Assembly (NCBI GenBank): GCA_013393415.1
Contig: JABXHI010000026.1
Location: forward strand, 1 to 64,000
Reading direction: 5' to 3'
Origin: Micrococcaceae bacterium
GTDB lineage: Bacteria; Actinomycetota; Actinomycetes; Actinomycetales; Micrococcaceae
DNA: 64,000 nt
Each line of letters opens with the position of its first letter. The first letter of the stretch is position 1. The position numbers were made by a program, and so were the translations under genes. Of the stretch, positions 43,050 to 50,662 are shown piece after piece. The notes beneath the pieces are model-generated. The model did no database searches and was not told the DNA's origin. It saw only the letters and a list, made by a program, of their open reading frames with translations.

Positions 43050-43078
43050 AAAGACTCCTTCGAAACTAAGGGGTCTTT
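43050..43078 (-). promoter_or_regulatory. Shine-Dalgarno-sequestering hairpin of metY
   Basis: On the minus strand AAAGACCCCTT pairs with AAGGAGTCTTT (one C-A mismatch), loop AGTTTCG. The 3' arm is the metY ribosome site. It is probably the expression platform of the SAM riboswitch, acting on translation. Confidence 0.75.
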
Positions 43079-43151
43079 CAACGCCCGCCTACCGCGCAGG
43101 TTAGTTGACGTGCGCGAAGACCCGCGCTTGTCTCACATACTCATGAGACCT

Positions 43152-43230
43152 GGTCCTCACCCGGGGCACCCCACCGCGGTGGAGGGTTGCCGGTCAGTAA
43201 GCCGGGGCATTACTACTGACACTCGTGACC
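43152..43230 (-). promoter_or_regulatory. SAM riboswitch (SAM-I/SAM-IV clan) upstream of metY
   Basis: The minus-strand leader starts GGTCACGAGTG and ends GGGTGAGGACC, closing a P1 stem. In between it has GCCCCGGCTTACTGACCGG, CAACCCTCC, and GGTGGGGTGCCCCGGGTGA, the conserved core of the actinobacterial SAM-sensing S-box clan upstream of met genes. Two further hairpins (about 43103-43147) separate it from the ribosome-site hairpin. The exact Rfam subclass (SAM-IV or the SAM-I/IV variant) needs a covariance search. Confidence 0.88.
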
Positions 43231-43240
43231 AACACCCACT

Positions 43241-43246
43241 ACTATG
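43241..43246 (-). promoter_or_regulatory. Putative -10 box of the metY operon
   Basis: CATAGT on the minus strand places a transcription start near 43234, just ahead of the riboswitch. No clear -35 box is visible. Confidence 0.4.
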
Positions 43247-43364
43247 CCAGAAAATCGCCCAGATAGCGACCTGACATAGACGCCATGTACACCACCAGCA
43301 CAATATCAGTCCCTAGCAATAAACTCATGGTTTTTTAACCCTGCAAATCCTCGAGAACACGTTG

Positions 43365-43370
43365 TAGTGT
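43365..43370 (+). promoter_or_regulatory. Putative -10 box of the baeRF gene
   Basis: TAGTGT followed by 6 nt and the ATG at 43377, without Shine-Dalgarno: leaderless geometry. Confidence 0.5.
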
Positions 43371-43376
43371 TGATGC

Positions 43377-44471
43377 ATGGAACAACTTGGATACTTTGAT
43401 GAACTCACTGCTGATGACCTGAAGGCTATGGCTGCCGCCACCGGCCCGAAGGTCACTATTTTTCTGCCAACTGCTCCCCCACAACACCAACCGCAGGACA
43501 CGGCTACTCGCGTGAAGTCGTTAGTTAAAGAGGCTCGGCAAAAACTCGTCAACGCCGGTGTCCCGGAATCAGATGCCAAAGACATGTTGGCCTCGTTCGA
43601 CGCCATTGCTACTGACGCCCCCTTCTTACGGCAACAGGGTGAATCCCTTGCATTATTCGCGGCGCGAGGACTCAATCTGGTCTATCGCTTGGGCGTGCCG
43701 GTCAGCGAATACACCCATGTTGCAGAACACTTCGTGTTGCGTCCCATGTCTGAAACACTCACCAAGTCCCATGCCTTTTATATCCTGGGGGTTTCGCGCA
43801 ACCAGGTTCGCCTCTTGGACGCCACCAAAGACTCCGTCGTGCAGTTGGACCTCGGAGATATCGTCCCAGAATCCTTCGAGGATGTCACCGATACCGATGA
43901 CCGACAAGCCACGCTACAAAACCGCTCCGGCGGCGGCAATGGCACCATGTTCCACGGTCACGGCGGCGCAGCAGACAACCAGGAATCCGAGATTACCCGG
44001 TACCTTCATAAAGTCGGAGACTCGCTGGGTGACTTGCTCGGGCGGGCCCGCTCCCAACCGCTGGTCATGGCAGGCGTTTCGGAAAACGTCGCCACGCTCA
44101 AGGCGTCGTCCTCGTATCCGGTCGTCGCCGAAGACTTCATTAGTGGTAACCCCGATGCGTCATCGAACCGTGATCTGCAGAAGGCAGGCTGGGACGTTGT
44201 TCGGCCACGCTTCGCTTCAAACGACGATGCAGCATACAACCGCTTCGCTGATGTATCCGGCACGGGGTTGGGCGAAACCCAACCCGATCTGATTCGTGAA
44301 GCAGCAGTAGCCGGTCGCGTAGACACGCTGTTCATTAACCCATCACTGAATGCCTCCGACGGCACCGGTGATGTCAACACCGCTATCTTGCATACCAAAC
44401 TCAATTCCGGTGATATTGTCATCATTTCTGATGGCCGGGTTGACGACGTAGCCGCACTAATGCGCTACTAA
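43377..44471 (+). CDS. baeRF-family protein (bacterial eRF1-like, family 3/7 type)
   Basis: A 364-residue protein of the bacterial archaeo-eukaryotic release factor (baeRF) superfamily, which is related to eRF1/Pelota. Typical segments are the N-terminal LTADDLKAMAAATGPKVTIFLPTAP, the middle VLRPMSETLTKSHAFYILGVSRNQVRLLDATKDSV in parts, MFHGHGG near residue 192, and the C-terminal GRVDTLFINPSLN plus a final DDVAALMRY. The bacterial proteins are proposed to act at stalled or stressed ribosomes; this family has no proven role. No GGQ tripeptide is evident, so peptide release is not expected. It is monocistronic with its own terminator and appears to be translated from a leaderless mRNA. Confidence 0.8.
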   Translation: MEQLGYFDELTADDLKAMAAATGPKVTIFLPTAPPQHQPQDTATRVKSLVKEARQKLVNAGVPESDAKDMLASFDAIATDAPFLRQQGESLALFAARGLNLVYRLGVPVSEYTHVAEHFVLRPMSETLTKSHAFYILGVSRNQVRLLDATKDSVVQLDLGDIVPESFEDVTDTDDRQATLQNRSGGGNGTMFHGHGGAADNQESEITRYLHKVGDSLGDLLGRARSQPLVMAGVSENVATLKASSSYPVVAEDFISGNPDASSNRDLQKAGWDVVRPRFASNDDAAYNRFADVSGTGLGETQPDLIREAAVAGRVDTLFINPSLNASDGTGDVNTAILHTKLNSGDIVIISDGRVDDVAALMRY

Positions 44472-44487
44472 TAGCAGTTCATGTGCG

Positions 44488-44516
44488 CCCCTCGGTTCAT
44501 AGGATCGAGGGGTTTT
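44488..44516 (+). terminator. Terminator of the baeRF gene
   Basis: CCCCTCG/CGAGGGG stem with an 11-nt loop and a following TTTT, 16 nt after the stop codon. Confidence 0.85.
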
Positions 44517-44589
44517 GCATGTCATCAGGAATGCAACACTTTGTGACTTATTTCAACAATCGGAGTCAAACCATGGAAAACTATTGACC

Positions 44590-45234
44590 ATGCGCTTGGA
44601 TCATGTTTCTTATGCTGTAGGCCCCGAGGGGCTCATCGCCACCGCCGACAAAGTTGCTCAACAGATCGGCGTTGACTGGGTCAACGGGGGTATTCATCCG
44701 CGCTTCGGGACGCGCAACGTATTTTTCCCGATGGAAAACCGCCAATACTTTGAAATCGTCGAAGTTCTAGAACACCCTGCTGCCGAAAAAGCACCGTTTG
44801 GCCAGGCCGTTCGAGCCCGCTCGAACATGGGCGGCGGCTGGATGGGCTGGGTCGTCTCCGTCGACGACATGACGCCATTCGAGGAACGACTCGATCGCCG
44901 TGCCGTACCGGGCGGACGCACCTTCCCAGACGGGCGCACACTCGAATGGGAACAAATCGGCATTAAAGGTCTCATTGCCGACCCCCAAGTCCCCTACATC
45001 TTGCGTTGGCTCGAAGGCACCGAGGATCTCCACCCCTCTCAGGCCGAACCTGTCCAAGCTGCGATCGAATCCATCACGATCGCAGGAAACCGTCCTCGCG
45101 TTCGTGACTGGTTGGGTCTCGGTGAATCTGACGAGCTCGTCGAGGATCTCAACATTAAATACATCTCACCGTCCGGCACTCCAGGCATTGCCGAGGTCAC
45201 CTTCTCAACGCCAAAGGGGCTTGTGACAATATAG
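44590..45234 (+). CDS. VOC/glyoxalase-like protein
   Basis: A 214-residue protein of the glyoxalase-like (VOC) type. It begins MRLDHVSYAVGPEG with the metal-ligand-like His of a beta-alpha-beta-beta-beta unit; NVFFPMENRQYFEIVEVLEHP follows, and a second unit begins near residue 100. Uncharacterised actinobacterial homologues share the FEIVEVLEHP element. Function is unknown. I set the start at ATG 44590, since the longer frame runs into the terminator of the upstream gene. A strong terminator follows and overlaps the end of the convergent gene. Confidence 0.8.
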   Translation: MRLDHVSYAVGPEGLIATADKVAQQIGVDWVNGGIHPRFGTRNVFFPMENRQYFEIVEVLEHPAAEKAPFGQAVRARSNMGGGWMGWVVSVDDMTPFEERLDRRAVPGGRTFPDGRTLEWEQIGIKGLIADPQVPYILRWLEGTEDLHPSQAEPVQAAIESITIAGNRPRVRDWLGLGESDELVEDLNIKYISPSGTPGIAEVTFSTPKGLVTI

Positions 45235-45255
45235 GGCACCTTGCATACTGAAAGA

Positions 45256-45289
45256 ATCGACCATGATGTGCGATCATGGTCGATTTTTT
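45256..45289 (+). terminator. Terminator of the VOC gene, overlapping convergent stop
   Basis: ATCGACCATGAT (45256-45267) pairs perfectly with ATCATGGTCGAT (45273-45284), then TTTTT. The 3' arm covers the stop codon of the minus-strand gene at 45274. Confidence 0.9.
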
Positions 45290-46203
45290 GTTGCGCCGTA
45301 GAAGACGGTGAAGGGTTGTGCCTCTGCGGTTTGAATGCGCAGAACGTTAGCCCAAGGGTCCTCAAAGCTCAGTGTTTGACCGTCATCGGCAACTTGAACA
45401 CCATAGTGCTTGACGCGTTCAGCTACTTCTCCAATTTCATCCTTGGTCGGCAAGACAATATCTACTTCGCCAAGACCTAATGTCTTGTCCCGACGTCCCG
45501 AACCACGGCTGTTCCACACGTTCATCGCCATGTGGTGGTGGTAGCCACCGGCACTGACGAACAGGGCACCGGGGAAGTTGGCCTTGGTAGCTTCAAAGCC
45601 AAGCCAGTCAACGTAGAATTTCTGGGCACTTTCAATATCACCAACCTGTAGATGGACGTGACCAATCATGGCGTCGCCGATGACCGGGTCCTGCATCGCC
45701 TCTTCGGTCATATAGTCCTTCAGGTACTGGTTCGGGTCCAAGAAGAGTGAGTCCATCTCAACCTGACCGTGAACCCAGCTCCACTCGCTACGGTCGCGGT
45801 CCCAGTACAGTTCAATCCCGTTTCCTTCAGGGTCATTGAAGTAGAAGGCTTTACTCACCAAGTGATCCGAGCTGCCGGTGAAAGAATTCGGCGCATATTT
45901 TGCCACCGCGTAGACGGCTGCTGCCAGAGCGGTTTCCGTTTCAAACAAAATCGCAGTATGGAACAGTCCTGCGGCTCGCGGCGAGGCGTGCTGCAATTCT
46001 GGAGAATGCTCGAGGATCACCAAGGGGCGCTGACCGCGGCCGATAATCGCCGATGACCCCTGTTGTGCAGTGACTTCCAGGGGAAGCGCTTGTGTGTAAT
46101 ACCGGATCATATTGTCGAGGTCGGCGACCTTCAGGGTCACCGCTCCCATCTCAGTCTCAGCAGCGAGGCGGGCATTTTTCGGGGTTAGTACGTTGTCAGT
46201 CAT
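45274..46203 (-). CDS. Two-domain VOC protein, catechol-2,3-dioxygenase-like
   Basis: A 309-residue protein with two VOC modules. It begins GAVTLKVADLDNMIRYYTQAL and continues with GLFHTAILFETE; SKAFYFNDPEGNGIELYWDR carries the Glu ligand of the first half. The second half has IGHVHLQVGDIESAQKFYVDWLGFEA in parts and GYHHHMAMNVW. His and Glu positions fit a metal-dependent ring-cleavage dioxygenase of the CatE/MhqA type, used against catechols and quinones in Gram-positives. The physiological substrate is not proven. A palindrome, TTCAAAATTTGAA, in its leader is a candidate MarR-type operator. Confidence 0.88.
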   Translation of the reverse strand: MTDNVLTPKNARLAAETEMGAVTLKVADLDNMIRYYTQALPLEVTAQQGSSAIIGRGQRPLVILEHSPELQHASPRAAGLFHTAILFETETALAAAVYAVAKYAPNSFTGSSDHLVSKAFYFNDPEGNGIELYWDRDRSEWSWVHGQVEMDSLFLDPNQYLKDYMTEEAMQDPVIGDAMIGHVHLQVGDIESAQKFYVDWLGFEATKANFPGALFVSAGGYHHHMAMNVWNSRGSGRRDKTLGLGEVDIVLPTKDEIGEVAERVKHYGVQVADDGQTLSFEDPWANVLRIQTAEAQPFTVFYGATKNRP

Positions 46204-46257
46204 GTCGACTCCTTAGCTATGACGTCGAAGTTCATACATTCACAAAAGGGGCATGCG

Positions 46258-46270
46258 TTCAAAATTTGAA
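46258..46270 (-). promoter_or_regulatory. Perfect palindrome in the leader of the dioxygenase-like gene
   Basis: TTCAAA-A-TTTGAA is a perfect 13-bp palindrome lying 55 nt before the ATG. On the minus strand TATAGT (46288 to 46283) fits a -10 box, placing the palindrome just after the transcription start, a usual repressor position. Confidence 0.5.
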
Positions 46271-46344
46271 GCATTTGTACTCACTATAACTGACTTTCTG
46301 CAGCAAGTGTTCCTTTGGTGAGGAACGTCATACCTGACAAGACA

Positions 46345-46668
46345 TTATTCATCGGTCATGTCACGAATCCAGTCGAGGTAGCCGGCTGCCCCATCGATGA
46401 TCGGTAGGACGATCATCTCTGGTTCATCGTAGGAGTGTTGCTCAGCCAGAAGGTGCTTGATACCAGGCACCGTTGCGCTCGTGGTTTTCAGCGTCAACAG
46501 GTACTCTTGGTCGCGGTGCGTCTCGCCCTGCCAGTGATAGAAACTGTGCACCTGGCTGACTTGGACACACGCGGCGAGCTGTTGCTCAACGGCCAAGGAT
46601 GCCAGTCGTTCTGCTTCATCACAGGAATCGGTGGTTGTCTGAATCGTCACATAATCTGTTGTCTGCAT
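46345..46668 (-). CDS. cutA: Divalent-cation tolerance protein CutA
   Basis: A 107-residue CutA1-family protein, a small trimeric ferredoxin-like fold. Matching segments are TTTDSCDEAERLASLAVEQQLAACVQVSQV, HSFYHWQGETHRDQEYLLTLKTT (both in parts) and YDEPEMIVLPIIDGAAGYLDWI. CutA was linked to copper tolerance in E. coli, but its biochemical role is unclear. I set the start at 46668 by family length. The start lies inside the 3' end of the upstream membrane protein gene (22-bp overlap), so translation may be coupled. Confidence 0.92.
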   Translation of the reverse strand: MQTTDYVTIQTTTDSCDEAERLASLAVEQQLAACVQVSQVHSFYHWQGETHRDQEYLLTLKTTSATVPGIKHLLAEQHSYDEPEMIVLPIIDGAAGYLDWIRDMTDE

Positions 46669-47348
46669 GACACCAGTCTGCACGATTCGTTCAGCAACTG
46701 AAAGTGCACTGCATTCCGCGAAGACTCTGCCACAGACAGCAGTGCACCGATATAACCGAACCACCCTTTGCACCGGTACAGCACCAGTGCCGCGCCGAGA
46801 AGAAGCGATGGCGTGAAACCAGCCAACATATCGGTCATCGTATCGAAGTTGTCATTTTGCGTAGTGGTCCCTAGGAGTTGATCAACGAAGAATTCGCCGA
46901 ATTCCCACAACAGGGCAACAAAACCTTTGATGGAAATGACGATCGTGACTTCGAACCACACGGGAAATGTGAGCCGATACGTCTGTGCCGTGACCCCTAA
47001 TGCAGCGATAATTGCAAATGTAATAGGAAACCCAGAGTAGAAGTGCACCACGGTGTCCCAGGGCGGCCAGGCCACATAGAGACCCAGTGCGCCGCCCACG
47101 TACGGGCCTGCGATCAATAGCAGCGCGTACTGTATCTGGAGACTGACTGGGAAGCGTGCCCGGGTCCAGTACTCGAGCAACCACGGAACACCAACGGTGA
47201 GCAGTAGAAGCGCAGCAATCCCGGTCCGTGCCCATTCGCCCTGGATGCCAAAGACGATGCCGGTGGCCAAGAATACGACCCCGGTGCACAGCATGGGAAG
47301 ATGATCTTGCAGTGCAGGAGTTTTTCGCTCAATGGGCACTGTGTTCAC
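46647..47348 (-). CDS. Membrane protein, DUF2238/YjdF-like
   Basis: A 233-residue polytopic membrane protein with about six helices. WDTVVHFYSGFPITFAIIA, the acidic WEFGEFFVDQLLG and NDNFDTMTDMLAGFTPSLLLGA match the DUF2238 (YjdF) pattern of a conserved His, Trp-Glu-x-x-Glu and Asp-Thr-x-x-Asp near the membrane face. These may bind a metal, but the function is unknown. The start is GTG. It lies 45 nt downstream of the TrhA-like gene and overlaps cutA, so the three are likely one transcription unit. Confidence 0.75.
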   Translation of the reverse strand: MNTVPIERKTPALQDHLPMLCTGVVFLATGIVFGIQGEWARTGIAALLLLTVGVPWLLEYWTRARFPVSLQIQYALLLIAGPYVGGALGLYVAWPPWDTVVHFYSGFPITFAIIAALGVTAQTYRLTFPVWFEVTIVISIKGFVALLWEFGEFFVDQLLGTTTQNDNFDTMTDMLAGFTPSLLLGAALVLYRCKGWFGYIGALLSVAESSRNAVHFQLLNESCRLVSCRQQIM

Positions 47349-47393
47349 GCTACCGCTTTCCCCGACGTCCCGGAGGAGGTGACGTTGAAAACT

Positions 47394-48071
47394 TCACCAT
47401 GCGAGGACAACCGCGGTGGCATGTGACGCCCAAGCGATGACGGTACACAGGTGAAATACTTCGTGGAAGCCAAATGTGTTGGGAAACGGATTTGGCCGCT
47501 TCAAGCCGTATGCCACAGCGCCCAAACTATAAAATACTCCGCCGAGCACAATGCACCATACAACGGCACTGCCGCCTGCCTGATAAAAATCTGGGAGGAA
47601 CCAGATCGCGACCCAGCCCAAGAGTAGATAAACGGCAACATATACCCAGCGGGGTGCAGACAACCACAATTGGCGCACAGCTATACCCACGAGCGCTCCG
47701 CTCCATATGATGCTCAGCAGCAGGATCGTCTGGCTGGTTTCAAGCAGTAACACCGCCAACGGCGTATACGTGCCTGCGATGAGCAAGAAAATATTGGAAT
47801 GATCAACGCGCCGCAAAACTGCTCTGACCTTGGGCGTCCAATTGCCCAGATGATACACGGCCGATGAACCAAAGAGGATAACCGAGCACAGCGCAAAGAC
47901 CGCCACGCTGACCCGTTGATACGTATGTTCGGGCTGAAAAATCGCAATGAGACCAGCCACCAATGCGATTGGTGCGGCGATCAGGTGGATCCAGCCGCGC
48001 AACCGCGGTTTATGTACTGGCAACTCCGATGGTTGATGGGGCGAATGTGTCGGAGCAGCTCGAGAGGTCAT
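47394..48071 (-). CDS. trhA: PAQR-family protein TrhA (hemolysin III-like)
   Basis: A 225-residue seven-helix membrane protein of the PAQR/hemolysin III family. The conserved metal-site pieces are visible: SAVYHLGNWTPKVRAVLRRVDHSNIFLLIAGTYTPL (Ser, His, Asp-His) in the first half and FGFHEVFHLCTVIAWASH (His-x3-His) at the C-terminus. Bacterial members influence membrane fluidity/energetics; the old hemolysin label is not reliable. TAGGGT ends 6 nt before the ATG, suggesting a leaderless transcript divergent from the kinase-like gene. Confidence 0.92.
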   Translation of the reverse strand: MTSRAAPTHSPHQPSELPVHKPRLRGWIHLIAAPIALVAGLIAIFQPEHTYQRVSVAVFALCSVILFGSSAVYHLGNWTPKVRAVLRRVDHSNIFLLIAGTYTPLAVLLLETSQTILLLSIIWSGALVGIAVRQLWLSAPRWVYVAVYLLLGWVAIWFLPDFYQAGGSAVVWCIVLGGVFYSLGAVAYGLKRPNPFPNTFGFHEVFHLCTVIAWASHATAVVLAW

Positions 48072-48077
48072 GAACTC

Positions 48078-48083
48078 ACCCTA
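48078..48083 (-). promoter_or_regulatory. Putative -10 box of trhA (leaderless type)
   Basis: On the minus strand TAGGGT, then 6 nt, then the ATG at 48071. Confidence 0.4.
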
Positions 48084-48177
48084 CTGTGCCGTGGTGGCGT
48101 TGCCGACGGTTACACCGTGATCTTTCGCAGGGCCAAACAACCCATCGCTTTGGGTCTGATGACACTGCTGCGGGTAC

Positions 48178-48183
48178 TACAAT
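48178..48183 (+). promoter_or_regulatory. Putative -10 box of the phosphotransferase gene (leaderless type)
   Basis: TACAAT, then 6 nt, then the ATG at 48190, with no Shine-Dalgarno. This is the closest match to the consensus -10 in the group of leaderless candidates. Confidence 0.55.
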
Positions 48184-48189
48184 CGAGCT

Positions 48190-49023
48190 ATGTATGCCGT
48201 CCGTGCCACACACCTCGCTGACCAACTGCTCGACACCATGCCAGCCGATATGGCCACAAAAATACAAGCATACGATTGGCACCAGGCCAAAGTGGTGGAG
48301 CGCGGTAAAGACCATGTCCTGTTGATCGCCGACGACTTGGCGGTCGCCAGGCTACCGCGCCGGCAAGATCCCGAGCTTGAGCGCAAAATGCGGCTCCTTG
48401 CAGAACTCGACTTACCGTGGCGCGTGCCCAGTCCGCTGTCTGCCCTCGGCGACGGGGTGCTGCAGTCCTTCATTCCGGGCACCGCACATCCACATCGTGT
48501 CGGTGACGCAGCAACATTAGCCAACATCATAGAGGTCTTTGACAACTACGACACGAGCGGGTTGAGCCTCGGGGAACCCTTCGCCCAGCGCGGCCGGTTG
48601 ACCCAACAGCAGCTAGCGGACTTGGATCGCGTGGTCGATGATGGCATGGCGTGGGCGATTGCCGAACACGTGCACGCCTGGACCGACGAAGGTGTTGGAA
48701 AAGGACTGGTCCATGGCGATTTGGCGGGTCACAACATGCACTGGGTTGACGGTCAACTCGTCGGCATTTTGGACTGGGACTATGCAGCACGCTGGGATAC
48801 GGCGCTCAATGCCACCTATCTGAACCTGTGGCACGGGGTGGAACTAGAAGCCATCACGGATGTACCGCATCGTGCCCGGGTGTGGTCGGGAGCGCTGGGA
48901 CTATATGCGCTTGCCGATGCGCTGAGTTGGGATGTCTCCCCTGGCGGTTGGCGTCGACTGAACGCAAAAGTCCAGCCCAGGATCCTTGCCGCCTACCAAG
49001 CCCTGGCCCACGCCGAAGACTAA
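48190..49023 (+). CDS. Aminoglycoside-phosphotransferase-like kinase
   Basis: A 277-residue APH/choline-kinase-fold protein. The catalytic loop VHGDLAGHNMHWVDGQ holds the Brenner-type Asp and Asn, and GILDWDYA the metal-binding Asp. The N-lobe nucleotide site is around DHVLLIADDLAVARLPR, and a later QSFIPGTAHPH resembles the hinge of this fold. Such chromosomal kinases phosphorylate small hydroxylated compounds, and resistance cannot be assumed. It appears to be translated from a leaderless mRNA. A strong hairpin lies between it and the convergent gatB. Confidence 0.85.
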   Translation: MYAVRATHLADQLLDTMPADMATKIQAYDWHQAKVVERGKDHVLLIADDLAVARLPRRQDPELERKMRLLAELDLPWRVPSPLSALGDGVLQSFIPGTAHPHRVGDAATLANIIEVFDNYDTSGLSLGEPFAQRGRLTQQQLADLDRVVDDGMAWAIAEHVHAWTDEGVGKGLVHGDLAGHNMHWVDGQLVGILDWDYAARWDTALNATYLNLWHGVELEAITDVPHRARVWSGALGLYALADALSWDVSPGGWRRLNAKVQPRILAAYQALAHAED

Positions 49024-49145
49024 CGCGATGAACCCGGGACAGATCGTTCACAGAGGCTTGGTTCCTCCAGTCGGCTGGGGTATGTCCGGCCAACCAGAAG
49101 AATCCGCCCGCTCCTCTAGCTGGTTTGGCGACACCAGGTTGGATA

Positions 49146-49179
49146 GCACGATGCGGGCAGCGAACTGCCCACATCGTGC
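49146..49179. terminator. Hairpin between convergent kinase and gatB genes
   Basis: GCACGATG-C-GGGCAG pairs with CTGCCC-A-CATCGTGC around a CGAA tetraloop: 14 pairs with one mismatch. It starts 11 nt beyond the gatB stop and probably terminates both genes. Confidence 0.75.
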
Positions 49180-49189
49180 GTGGTGATGT

Positions 49190-50662
49190 TTAGCTGAGCT
49201 TTTCGATGATGATTTCGCGAACGCGACCGGCGTCAGCTTGACCCTTGGTCGCCTTCATCACCGGCCCGATCAGTGCGCCAACGGCCTGCATGTGGCCGCC
49301 TTTGATACGCTCCACGACATCTGGATTCGCAGCCATAGCTTCATCCACCGCGGTGGTCAATGCGCCATCATCCGAGACGACGGCTAGCGATCGTGCTTCC
49401 ACAATCTGGGACGGTCGGCCTTCACCTTCTGCAATGTGGCCAACAACTTGGCGTGCGATCTTGTCGTTGATCGTCTTGTCGGCAATCAATTGTTCAATCT
49501 CGACGACGTCCGCTGGTGTGACCCCCAGTGCCTCGGGCGAGACGCCTTGTTCGTTCGCGAGCCGGGCGATTTCACCCATCCACCATTTCCGGGCGGCTTC
49601 CGGTGTAGCACCGGCAACGATGGTTTGTTCGATCTCATCGAGGATACCAGCGGCAACCACATCACGAAATTCGGATTCGGAAAACGCCCACTCTTCGCGC
49701 AGGCGGCGACGACGCTGGACGGGGTTCTCTGGCAATTCAGCCCTAAGCCGCTCAATCCAGGCTGCATCGGTGACAATCGGCACCAGGTCTGGATCCGAGA
49801 AGTACCGATAATCGTCGGCATCCGATTTTGGTCGACCCGAACGCGTCGAACGGGCTTCTTCATCCCAGTGGCGGGTTTCCTGAACGATGGTTTCGCCGGC
49901 GTCCAGGACTTTAGCTTGGCGGATGATTTCAGATTCCACCGCTGCTGCCACAGCACGAGTCGAGTTGACGTTCTTCGTTTCGGTACGGGTCCCGAAGGTC
50001 GCTGCCCCAATGGGCATGAGCGAGACGTTGGCGTCACAACGAATGTTGCCACGTTCCATACGCGCATCGGAGACGCCCAATGCCTTGACGATGTCGCGGA
50101 TGGTCGCCAAGTAGGCACGTGCCAATTCTGGTGCGCGTTCGCCAGCGCCGGTAATCGGTTTGGAAACGATCTCAACCAGGGGCACACCCGCACGGTTGTA
50201 GTCAACCAATGAGGACGACGCGCCGTGAATCCGCCCGGTGGACCCGATGTGGGTGAGCTTGCCGGCATCTTCTTCGATGTGGGCACGCTCGATTTCGACC
50301 CGGAAGATTTCTCCGTCATCCAGTTCTACATCCACGTAGCCGTCGTAGGCGATGGCCGGCTCCAGCTGGGATGTTTGGTAGTTCTTGCCCAAATCCGGGT
50401 AGAAGTACTGTTTGCGTGCGAACCGCGATTCCGGGGCGATCGTGCAGTTCAGCGCCAGCCCGAGTTTGATACCGTATTCGATACCGGCCTGGTTAATGGT
50501 CGGGAGGGTGCCCGGCATTCCAAGATCTCCGGCAGTGACGTTGGAGTTGGGCTGATCTCCGAACGCGTTGGTTGCAGTCGAGAACATTTTGGTGACGGTG
50601 TTGAGTTCTACGTGGACTTCAAAACCGAGGACGGGTTCATACGTTTGCAATGCTGTTTTCAT
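49190..50662 (-). CDS. gatB: Asp/Glu-tRNA amidotransferase subunit B
   Basis: A 490-residue GatB. It phosphorylates the side chain of mischarged Glu-tRNA-Gln or Asp-tRNA-Asn and replaces the phosphate with ammonia. Catalytic-cradle elements are present: GFEVHVELNT (Glu, His), YFYPDLGKNYQTSQ, ERAHIEEDAGKLTH, DYNRAGVPLVEIV, RCDANVSL and DYRYFSDPDLVP. The C-terminal YqeY-like tail domain is complete, ending in GPVMKATKGQADAGRVREII. The two Cys pairs common in other actinobacterial GatB N-termini are replaced (MFSTATNAF, TAGDLGMPG), so no zinc site is expected. ATG overlaps the gatA stop. GatB looks active although its GatA partner does not. Confidence 0.95.
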   Translation of the reverse strand: MKTALQTYEPVLGFEVHVELNTVTKMFSTATNAFGDQPNSNVTAGDLGMPGTLPTINQAGIEYGIKLGLALNCTIAPESRFARKQYFYPDLGKNYQTSQLEPAIAYDGYVDVELDDGEIFRVEIERAHIEEDAGKLTHIGSTGRIHGASSSLVDYNRAGVPLVEIVSKPITGAGERAPELARAYLATIRDIVKALGVSDARMERGNIRCDANVSLMPIGAATFGTRTETKNVNSTRAVAAAVESEIIRQAKVLDAGETIVQETRHWDEEARSTRSGRPKSDADDYRYFSDPDLVPIVTDAAWIERLRAELPENPVQRRRRLREEWAFSESEFRDVVAAGILDEIEQTIVAGATPEAARKWWMGEIARLANEQGVSPEALGVTPADVVEIEQLIADKTINDKIARQVVGHIAEGEGRPSQIVEARSLAVVSDDGALTTAVDEAMAANPDVVERIKGGHMQAVGALIGPVMKATKGQADAGRVREIIIEKLS

